Source of the DNA: Pachyseris speciosa
Taxonomy: Eukaryota > Cnidaria > Anthozoa > Scleractinia > Pachyseridae
Direction of reading: 5' to 3'
Length of the DNA stretch: 64,000 nucleotides
NCBI GenBank assembly: GCA_016490735.1
Contig: JAEMWC010000213.1
Location: forward strand, 388,501 to 452,500
Shown here: positions 14,101 to 26,100 of the stretch, piece by piece
Numbering within the stretch: position 1 is the stretch's first letter
How the letters are laid out: each line of letters begins with the position of its first letter
Translations under genes and position numbers: made by a program
Notes under the pieces: model-generated
The model's database searches: none
What the model saw: only the letters and a program-made list of their open reading frames with translations
Told to the model about the DNA's origin: nothing

Positions 14101-17100
14101 GAAGTAGAGGAGGAGGTGGAGAGGGCCTGAACCAAAACTGCAATTTTTGCGAAATTTCCGAAAAATCGGAAAATTCGCCGAGTCAGTGAAGAGCAGTTCG
14201 TATTAGCAGCGATCGTTTGTACCCTGTCGCTTAAAGAACGAGGCGAGTATATAGGTAGCTTTGTTAGCTTTGCATTTCTTAAAGGCGGTATGTTGCTTAA
14301 TGAGAGTAACGCGACACATCATTTACTTTGCACTTTTCGCAAATTTTGCAGCTGCGTGCAAACCTGGACATAAGTGTTTTCTGTCATCGAACGGAACAAT
14401 ATTTCAACTGAATTTGCCTTCTAAGCATCGTCGAAAATCTATTGAAAGAATTGAATTGAATTTTAAGAGTTTATGTTTGGTTGACTCAAAAGCATTTTTC
14501 GTTATTGTTATTCGTTGTTCGCCTAAAAAAATTGAAGTAAGTCATTTGTAGCTTATTAAGGAAAACAAATTGAAGGGCCCCTTCATACTACAGAAAGCTT
14601 TGCTGAGTACAGAGGTGTGTGCTAGACAAGGCGCTATGAATTCAAACGTAACTTCCCACAACGGGACTACGCTCTCTGAATGTCAACTCTACACTTTCCT
14701 GGGGGGAAAACTTGATCAAACTGCCTCCGAGGCTATTGCGGCTTTTGTGTTCATAATCGTGGTGAGCATTATCGCTTGTCCTTTGACGACTGTTTTGAAT
14801 GTGTTGGTGATCATTTCTGTCAAGACGAAAGCACGACTGCAAACCGTCTCCAACACTATAGTCGGCTGTTTGGCTGTGACTGATTGGTTGATGGGGATGA
14901 TCGGTCTGCCGCTGTTTGCTGCTGGAGGAATATTAAACCTTAACTCAGAAACTCCCAGTGATTTTTGTGCGGTGAAGGATGGATCCCGTACCGTGATTAG
15001 GATCTTAGGTGGTGCAACAATATCCCATTTGGTTCTGATGAATGGCGAGCGATACTTAGCCATAAAGCACCCGTTTGAACACATAACTGTTGTCACCAAA
15101 CCGCGTGTAATCGGCTCGTCTGTCCTCGCTTGGATCACAACACTGTCAATCACCTTACTTTTGGCCATCACAGACGATAGCATTTACATAACAGTAAGCA
15201 ATATCTTCATGTTACTTGCAGTTGCCATCGTTACCTATTGTCAAGTTGTAGTTTATTACGAAACTCGTCGGCAGAACAAGCAAATCGCTGCCCATCAAGT
15301 CTCTGTAGAAGCCAGAAAAAAGTTCTTAAGGGAGAAGAAGGCTTTTAAAATTACAACAACTGTTCTTGTCACACTTCTGATATCTTATTTGCCCATATTT
15401 GGCGTCCGAATACTTCTGGAAAAGTCTGTGATGTCCAAAAATGTGGCGGCTGTTGTCACCTTCGCTTCAACCTTGGTAGTGACGCTAAACTCGTTACTTA
15501 ACCCCATTATCTACTGTGTCAGAACAAGACAATTCCGTATTGCATTTATTGAAATATTAATGCGGAAAAGCCATGCAGAAAGTGAGAACTTTGAGATCCG
15601 AATTTGTGGATGTTCAAAAAGTGACAACAAAGATGAGAGCAACATCAACGGCACGAATAAGAACAACACTAAAAACAACAATAAAAGTACAACGACAACA
15701 AGATGAATGGCAACATCAACAACCACCACAGCGACTTCTATAATGATTACGACAACAACAACAACAACAACAACAGCGTTGATGGCAACAAGAACAACGG
15801 TGCCACCAATGACAACGGACATAACACGGACAGAAACATGGTCGAAGACAACAGTAATGACTTACAATCAAAATATCATCAGTCAATCTGTGACAACTTC
15901 AACAACGACTGCGATCACAGAAGTAGTTGCGTAGAGGTAGAGAGCAGCTGTAAATAGTAGGTAGCTATAATGGATAGCTATTCAGAGAATAAAGAAAGTG
16001 GCGTCCTTTTTTCCGGATTACCTAAGGAAACCCATTTTCGTACACTCCATTTTCCTTGTCAGGGCGAGGCAGAGCAACGAGATAACCGTTAAAAACTATA
16101 TTTGGTACATTGTCTTTAATTCTTTTCCATCTCTCCATTCACAATGAAGAATGTGAAACGAACAGCAAAACACGTTTACCATCGGAGTTCGTTAGCAATA
16201 GATCCTCTGAGACCGCCTGTTGCGGAATGAAGTGGTTCTAATTCAACAGATATACATGGAATTGGTACTCACCATTCAATACTAATCGGATTTGTTGATT
16301 TTAATAATCTATCAACGTTCTTCTGGAGAGCCTTATAGAAAAAAATAACTGCTGAACGTAAACTATGAAACTGGAAAACCATCTTATTTCTTATTAATTA
16401 TAAGTACAAATGCTATCAAAGTAAATGTTAAATTCAAACAAACATGTTTGACTTTATAATTTCCGTTCAAGTGGTCATTGAACTGATGGTCGGAAAGTGT
16501 TTTGTAACCTCTTAATGCAATGAAAGCTTCATTATTGATTATGTACCCAAAAAATCTTTGATATGTAGATGTTGGTTGAAGTGCAACATTATTTTCCGGA
16601 AAACAACTTAATTTACTTTTCCTGTCCATTGCTTTGCATTCTCGTATTTTCGACCTTCGAGCGGCAAAAACACTAAGAAGTTTCTTTGAGCCAAACAGAT
16701 GAATTTCTTCTTCCTTCTGCAAGAAGAAGGAAAATGTTTTCACTAATTGAAAACATGGTTCAATGAAACGATCGTCCTTTCTGGGATATATGTCCAGGTT
16801 TGCACGCAGCTGCAAAAATTGCGAAAATTTGGAAAATTTGTCGGGTCAGTGAAAAGCAGTAGAAGAGGAGGTTGAGAGGGCCCCAACGAAAAACTGCGAA
16901 ATTTGCAAAAATTGCAAAAACTTGGGAAAAAGGGCCAAATTTAAAAAAATTAGAAAATTTGTCGACTCTGTGAAGTAGAGGAGGAGGTGGAGAGGGCCTG
17001 AACCAAAACTGCGATTTTTGCGAAATTTCCGAAAAATCGGAAAATTCGCCGAGTCAGTGAAGAGCAGTTCGTATTAGCAGCGATCGTTTGTACCCTGTCG

Positions 17101-20100
17101 CTTAAAGAACGAGGCGAGTATATAGGTAGCTTTGTTAGTTTTGCATTTCTTAAAGGCGGTATGTTGCTTAATGAGAGTAACGCGACACATCATTTACTTT
17201 GCACTTTTCGCAAATTTTGCAGCTGCGTGCAAACCTGGACATAAGTGTTTTCTGTCATCGATCGGAACAATATTTCAACTGAATTTGCCTTCTAAGCATC
17301 GTCGAAAATCTATTGAAAGAATTGAATTGAATTTTAAGAGTTTATGTTTGGTTGACTCAAAAGCAGTTTTCGTTATTGTTATTCGTTGTTCGCCTAAAAG
17401 AATTGAAGTCATTTGAAGTCATTTGTAGCTTATAAAGGAAAACAAATTGAAGGGCCCCTTCATACTACAGAAAGCTTTGCTGAGTACAGAGGTGTGTGCT
17501 AGCCAAGGCGCTATGAATTCAAACGTAACTTCCCACAACGGGACTACGCTCTCTGAATGTCAACTCTACACTTTTCTAGGGGGAAAACTTGATCAAACTG
17601 CCTCCGAGGCTATTGCGACTTTTGTGTTCATAATCGTGGTGAGCATTATCGCTTGTCCTTTGACGACTGTTTTGAATGTGTTGGTGATCATTTCTGTCAA
17701 GACGAAAGCACGACTGCAAACCGTCTCCAACACTGTAGTCGGCTGTTTGGCTGTGACTGATTGGTTGATGGGAATGATCGGTCTGCCGCTGTTTGCTGCT
17801 GGAGGTATATTAAGCCTTTACTTAGAAACACCCAGTGATTTATGTGCGGTTAGGGATGGATTCCGTACCGTGATTAGGATCTTAGGTGGTGCAACAATAT
17901 CCCATTTGGTTCTGATGAATGGCGAGCGATACATAGCCATAAAACACCCGTTTGAACACATAACGTTTGTCACCAAACCGCGTGCAATCGGCTCGTCTGT
18001 CCTCGCTTGGATCACAATACTGTCAATCACCTTACCTTCGGCCATCACAGATGATAGCATTTACATAACAGTAAGCAATATCTTCATGTTACTTGCAGTT
18101 GCCATCGTTACCTATTGTCAAATTGTAGTTTATTACGAAACTCGTCGGCAGAACAAGCAAATCGCTGCCCATCAAGTCTCTGTAGAAGCCAGAAAAAAGT
18201 TCTTAAGGGAGAAGAAGGCCTTTAAAATAACAACAACTGTTCTTGTCACACTTCTGATATCTTATTTGCCCATATTTGTCGTCCGAATACTTCTGGAAAA
18301 GTCTGTGATGTCCAAAACTGTGGCGGCTGTTGTCACCTTCGCTTCAACCTTGGTAGTGACGCTAAACTCGTTAGTTAACCCCATTATTTACTGTGTCAGA
18401 ACAAGACAATTCCGTGTTGCATTTATTGAAATATTGTTGCGGAAAAGCCATGCAGAAAGTGAGAACTTTGAGATCCGAATTTGTGGATGTTCAAAAAGTG
18501 ACAACAAAGATGAGAGCAACATCAACGGCACGAATAAGAACAACACTAAAAACAACAATAAAAGTACAACGACAACAAGATGAATGGCAACATCAACAAC
18601 CACCACAGCGACTTCTATAATGATTACGACAACAATAACAGCGTTGATGGCAACAAGAACAACGGTGCCACCAATGACAACGGACATAACACGGACAGAA
18701 ACATGGTCGAAGACAACAGTAATGACTTACAATCAAAATATCATCAGTCAATCTGTGACAACTTCAACAACGACTGCGATCATAGAAGTAGTTGCGTAGA
18801 GGTAGAGAGCAGCTGTAAATAGTAGGTAGCTATAATGGATAGCTATTCAGAGAATAAAGAAAGTGGCGTCCTTTTTCCGGATTACCTAAGGAAACCCATT
18901 TTCGTACACTCCATTTTCCTTGTCAGGGCGAGGCTGAGCCACGAGATAACCGTCAAAAACTATATTTGGTTCATTGTCTTTAATTCTTTTCTATCTCTCC
19001 ATTCGCAATGAAGTATGTGAAACGAACAGTAAAACATGTTTACCGTCCGAGTTCGTTAGCAATAGATCCTCAGAGGCCGCCTGTTGCGGAATGAAGTGGT
19101 TCTAATTCAACAGATATACATGGAATTGTTACACACCAGAGATTACCAATCGAATTTGTTGATTTTAACATTTGATCAACGTTTTTCTGGATAGCCGTTG
19201 AGAAAAAAAATAACTGCTGAACGTGAACTATGAAACTAGAAAACCATCTTATTTCTTATTAATTATAAGTACAAATGCTATCAAAGTAAATGTTAAATTC
19301 AAACAAACATGTTTGACTTTATAATTTCCGTTCAAGTGGTCATTGAACTGATGGTCGGAAGTGTTTTGTAGCCTATTAATGCAATAAAAGCTTCATTATT
19401 GATTATGTACCCAAACAATCTTTGATATGTAGATGTTGGTTGAAGTGCAACATTATTTTCCGGAAAACAACTTAATTTACTTTTCCTGTCCATTGTTTTG
19501 CATTCTCGCATTTTCAACCTTCGAGCGACAAAAAGACTGAGAAGTTTCCTTTAGCCAAAAAGGTGAAATTCGTCGAGTCTGTGAAGTAGAAGAGGAGGTG
19601 GAGAGGGCCTCAACCAAACTTGCGATTTTTGCGAAAATTGCAAAAATTGCGAAATTTGCGAAAAATCGGAAAATTCGCCGAGTCAGTAAAAAGCAGTTTT
19701 TATTAGCAGCGATTATTTGTACCCTGTCGCTTAAAGAACGAGGCTAGTATATAGGTAGCTTTGTTAGGTTTGCATTTGTTAAACGTGGTATGTTGCTTAA
19801 TGAGATTAATGCAAAAAATCATTTACTTTGCACTTTTGGCGACTTTTCTCTTCAACGTGAAAAATCGCAAATTTTGCAGCTGCGTGCAAACCTGGACATA
19901 AGTTATTTCTGTCATCGATCGGAGCAATGATTCAACTGAATGTGCCTTCTCAGCATCGTTGAAAATCTGTTGAAAGGATTGAATAGAATTTTAAGAATTT
20001 ATGTTTGCTTGACTCAAAAGCAGTTTTCGTTATTGTTACCTGTTGTTCGCATAAAAAAAATTGACGAAAGTCATTTGTAGCTTATAAAGGAAAACAAATT

Positions 20101-23100
20101 CGAGTGTCCCTCCACACTACAGAAAGCTTTGTTGAGTACAGAGGTGTGTGCTAGCCACGGCGCTATGAATTCAAACGTAACTTCCCACAACAGGTCTACG
20201 CTCTCTGAATGTCAACTCTACACTTTCCTGGGAGGAAAACTTGATCAAACTGCCTCCGAGTTTATTGCCGTTTTTGTGTTCATAATCGTGGTGTGTATTA
20301 TCGCTTGTCCTTTGACAACTGTTTTGAACGAGTTAGTGATCATTTCTGTCAAGACGAAAGCACGACTGCAAACCGTCTCCAACACTATAGTCGGCTGTTT
20401 GGCTGTGACTGATTCTCTGATGGGGATGATCGGGCTGCCGCTTCTTATTACGGGAGGAATATTAACCCTTTACTCTGAAACATCCAGTGATTATTGCGCG
20501 GTGCATGATCTCACCTTAGTTGTGACTAGAGTATTAGGAGTCGCAACAATGTTTCACCTGGTTCTGCTGAACTTGGAGCGATACGTAGCCATAAAACACC
20601 CGTTTGAACACATAACTGTTATCACCAAATCCCGTGTAATACGCTCGTCTGCCCTCACTTGGATGTTATCCATCACCTTTCCACTGGCCATTACGAACGG
20701 TTACATTTATGCAACCGTTGTCAATATCATCTTGTTATTTTCCATGGCCGTCTTTATCTACTGTCAAGTTGTAGTTTTTAACGCTACTCGTCTGCAAGAA
20801 AAGCAAATTGCTGCCCATGAAGTCTCTGTGGAAGCCAGGCAAAAGTTTTTAAGGAGAAAAAAGCTTTTAAAGTGGCAACAACTGTGCTTGTCAGTCTTCT
20901 AATTTGTTATATGCCTTTATTTGTGGTCCGAATACTTCTGAAAATGTTAGTTATGTCTAAACACTTGTCAGCTGTTGCTTCCTTTACTGCAATGTTCGTA
21001 ACAAATCTCGAGTCCTTGATGAATCCTGTTATTTACTGCGTAAGAACCAGACAATTTCGTGTGGCGTTTATTGAAATACTGTTGCGGAAAAGACATGCAG
21101 AAAGTGAGGACTTTGAAATTCGAATTTTTGGATCAAGGAACAGTGCTAACAGTAATGGTAGCAGTGGTCTTGTCGGCAACAATAACAACAACGTCAGAAG
21201 CATTTATAGGGACAGTCACAACAGTGGAAACACCAACAACTGTGACAAGGAAAGGAACATCAGCAACCACCATAGCAACAGTGACTTCAGCAGTGACAAC
21301 AAAAAGAATGAGAGCAACAGCGACAGCAACAATGACGACAATGTAGGGACAGTCACAACAGTGGAAACACCAACAACTGTGACAAGGAAAGGAACATCAG
21401 CAACCACCATAGCAACAGTGACTTCAGCAGTGACAACAAAAAGAATGAGAGCAACAGCGACAGCAACAATGACGACAATGTCAACAACAACAGCGACAGC
21501 AACAATGACGACAATGTCAACAACAACAGCAACAATGTCAACATCGTCAACAACAATAACAAGAACAGCAACAATGACAACAACGACAGCAACATTGAAA
21601 GCAATGTCAACAGCGACAGCAACATTGACAGCAATGTTAACAGCGACAGCAACAATGACGACAATGTCAATAACAACAGCAACAATGACAACGACAGTAA
21701 CATTGACAGCAATGACAGCAACAACAACATTGACAGCAATGACAACAGCGACAGCAACAATGACGACACTGTCAACAACAACAGTAACAATGACCAGAAC
21801 GACAGCAACAATGTCATCAACGACAGCAACATTGACAGCAATGACAACAACAGCAACATTGACAGCAATGACAACAGCGATAGCAACAATGACGACAATG
21901 CCAACAACAATAATAACAATGTCATCAACAAAGACAACATTGTCAGTAACAAAATGCAACAGTGAGAACATTGTCAAAAACAACAACAACAATGGCAATA
22001 TCAACAAGAACATGTAACAATTTGAACATTGTCAACAACGACGGCAACAATGGCAACACTGTCAACAACGATAACCACAACGACAACAATGACAACATTG
22101 TCAACAACAACAACAACAGCAATGATGACTATAATAACAAGGGAAAGTGTGCCAACAATAACCACAATGTGAACAATTACATCAATAATGACAAAACAAG
22201 GACATCGACAACAACCTGATAGCGGCAGCAAAGAGAATAATAAAAACAATGAAAACAACGTTGAAAGCAACGAGAACAACAACAACAGAAAAAGAGTACA
22301 GCAACGAGAGCCTCAGCGTCAATACGAACAATAGCAAGACTGGGACAGGACAACAACAACAACTGCGATTGAAACTGACATTCATGGCGACAGCAACTAC
22401 ATGTACATCAGCAGTGAGAACAGCATAAAGAACAGCTACGCCCTAAATAAGCAGTACTGGAAATTAAACACGAAAATGATCCAGGTTGTCTCTTGTCAGA
22501 TGCTGGGCGACCAGTCTCAAAACTCTTTTCAACGAGTTTTGATATAGAAACCTTTGAGAGAACATGGGTTCCTGAATGACAATGTTTTGGCGAGTAATGG
22601 CCCGAAAAAGTGTTTAAATGGAGGAAGTACTAACTCAATGAAATTTATAAAACTTTCTCAATTGTCTGGATAAAAACAGACAAATCAGAATACGTAAAAA
22701 AATTGGCAACTCTTTTAAGTTTGCAAATGAAGACATGTTTTGCTCGACCATCGATCATCATTAGTTGCAAGTGTTCGTTACAATGCGAGCTTGAATTACA
22801 TTTAAATGTTACAATGACATTTAAATGTTACAATGACGTTCCAAAAGGACTTGATAAAAGCAGACAAGATATTTTTAAAAAGTGGACAACCACGTTGAGT
22901 TTATAACTAGACATGTTTCGATCGTTCAACGATCGTCATCAGTTGTGAATTAGTTACAGTAAATTTCATCGTTATAGTTCGGATGATAGGTAAGCACACG
23001 CGCGCGCAACATGAACGAAAACGAATAAATGAAACTAAGATTAAAGCTAAGGAAAAAATAATTAACACAAAAATAGTAAATAAATAAAAATAAAACATAA

Positions 23101-26100
23101 GTCTCATTTCAGTGTGTTTCAACTACTTATTTAAACAAGGATTTTCCCAGCGGATATGAGCAGCTTCTTTTAATAACAACTGATAGCGATTGGCTGCCGT
23201 ATCCAACACTGAGAAGCAGAGTTACGGAAGAATGTCTACGGCATTCCTCCGAATGGCTCAAATGCTGGAAGACATGAGAGGTCCTATCCCTTTCCAAATG
23301 CTCGCGAACGCGTACTGAGAGATGTGGGGATGTTTGGCTGTTGTAACAGGCATTACAACCTGCACATGTCAATTTATACACAACACGAGAACGGAGATCA
23401 ACAGGAATAGGATCCTTAACACTAAACAAGTTACGGATCTTAAATGAAGTGAAAACAAACCTAATTTCTAGATCTTTGTAGAAATGTTTACTGACTATAG
23501 TTTACGCATAAACCTACGTAAAGTAACTTGAAGTACTGTAGCAAAACAGAAGATTTCCGTGTGCTTGTGAGGCATTGTGGGTTCTGGTGGTATATTGATT
23601 AATTACCTTCTCAATTAAATTTAAGGGGAAAATATTTTTCTGCAAAATGAGGGTAAGGTTCATCATTATGAAAACCCAACCAGGTATTGTTGATTTTAAA
23701 TGCTTTATCAACAAGCTTTCTCTAATTCTCTCTTTTCCCATCTTTTCGTTTCCCTCTCTTTTCGCACTTCCTTCCTCCCTCTCTAGTCTCAGCCGTTCTT
23801 TGTCTCGTCACGCAACGCTCCTCCCCAGGAGCGTTGCGTGACGAGACAAAGACTACTCCCTCTCCGAATACAGCCATTATTATCAAACCACAACGCTCAC
23901 CCCACACTCCACCCCTCTGTGAAACAGGTGTAACTTTCATCGAGAGAGATTACTTGCGTGACGGTCCTTCTTAGTATATTTTTGTATTAATGTTTTCAGC
24001 AAAGCCCTGAAGTTCTACATGCATGATGTGACCGTTCAACCAGAAAGAGCTGACACCTGGGCGGCTATGGCTCTGGCGCGTAAAAGTAGACTGGAAAACA
24101 AGTTAAACGCGGTAACTTTGTTGGTCGTGGTTTTTTTTAGCAGCGTAGTACTCAGTTACTCCCAATATAACACCAAACTTGTTGACAACATTTAGAGCAG
24201 TTTTCAATTGAGTGTCGTGAAACCAAACCCAAAGCAACGACTTCAGCCAATCACAACAGAGGCACACGGCGCAATGAGCCAATCAGAATTCAAAGCAATT
24301 ACACGTAACTGCTGCAAAGCGCGGGAAAATGCGCGCGTATGAGTCGCTGTTGGTTTTGGTTCTGCCTCTCATTGGTTAAAAAAGTGGCGCGAGTTTTGCT
24401 GACCAATCACAGAGCGAAGTAATGCAAAACCAAAGCAAACGCAATTCACTTGCGATGCTTAATTGGAAACCGCTCTTTCAAGAAGCGAATAGAACTGCTA
24501 ATACTTACAAACTACTAGCTTTCATTTGTCTGGTTTTTTCATTGAGTGTCGCAAAACTAAAACCAAACCAATTATTCCAGCCAATCACAACTGACCGAAA
24601 CAGTGCAATGAGCCAATCAAAATTCGAAGTAATTACATGTAACGAGCGTAAAGCGCGGGAAAATGCCCGCGTGCATGTTGCGATTGGTTTTGGTTTTCCT
24701 TCTCATTGGTTGGCACGGTTTGCCAACCAATCACAGAACGAAGCAATGCAAAACTAAAAGCAAACGAGAATTACTTTCGATGCTGAATTGAAATCGAACA
24801 CCGCTCTAAACAAATGGGAGAGTGAAACTGCATAATTGCGGCACCTCACGAAAGACCACTTCAGTAGCTTTCACTTGACTGATCACACTTAAGAATTTCA
24901 TCGACAGGCTCAAATGTAATAAACAGCACCACAGAAAAGCACTGCTCAGTAGCTTTCAGTTGCATGGTCATGACATACTTTGAGATTTTCATCCACACAA
25001 TCAAAAGTTAGAATCAAGTTGTACAGGATAGTAATCAGCACCACAAGAAAGTACTGCTCAGGGGCTTTCAATTGAATGGTCGCACCGTACAACTTGATCC
25101 ACAGAATCAAGAGTTAGAATCATCTTGTACAACAGCACCACTAGAAAGGACCTCTGGGCAGCTTTCATTCGAATTATCGCAAGCGATAATACAGAAAAAG
25201 AGGTATTTTGTCTTCTTTTGGTAACCCCTCGTTATCTTCATTGAAATTAGTTTTGTTGTGTCCTTTTTTCCAGTGTGAACCCAAAAGCGAAGGACCTATT
25301 CAAAAGCTTGCTGTGTCAGCTCTAAGGTAAGTCCGAAACACAGATTCCTCCTTACCTATTTCGAAGTATTGGTTCCATGCAGCAGTTTAGAAAGTTAAGG
25401 TAGTTATGCAGATGTCTTTCCCTTTCAATATCTCCAGAAATCTCGGAAATAAGCGCCCAAATCCCAGTGGAAGTAATCTATCAGTTATGTACCCTCCACT
25501 ATATGCGTTCATAGGCTGTTTGGGCTAGTATTTTTCTTTCTAGCTTTGTGATTCACACGGTTTCTGTTGTCAAGTGTAAACCATTTTTTATTGCAAAATT
25601 TTTCCCAATAAAATCCCTCTCAGTAATGAAAACAATTGACCCATAAAATTTCCATTAAAGGAATTCAAGCTCAGGTTATTTGACTTTATGTCACCACACC
25701 TTTTTGGGATGTGGAATTAACTAGCAGTACTTCTCTCTTTCCAGATGTTTTAAAAGAGCGCTGGAAATTGACGGCTCAAACAGCAGCTTATGGGAAGAGG
25801 TATGTAAGCTAACTCCTGCTGGTGCTCGTAAGACGGACGTCTGACTAAAACGGGCGTGGGCATACGTCAGTTATGGGGCTGTTTAGCAAAGACAACGCGA
25901 CGACGGCGCGGCAAGATCTAAATTTCGACTTGACCAATGGCAGAACGGCAAATTGACCACCGGAAGTCGCGTTCAGTCCTTTCCCCGCCCTTTCGCGTTC
26001 TCATTTGACGTTGCGTTGTCTTTGCTAAATCTGCCTACTGAGCTCGCTATACCGGTATTTCCCGATGTTTGATTCATGCCGGTGTTATTAAGTAATCAGC

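Noticed and set aside
21216..22013. Long Leu/Val-rich minus-strand frames
   Set aside because: Antisense of AAC/ACA repeats; would read as hydrophobic by composition alone.
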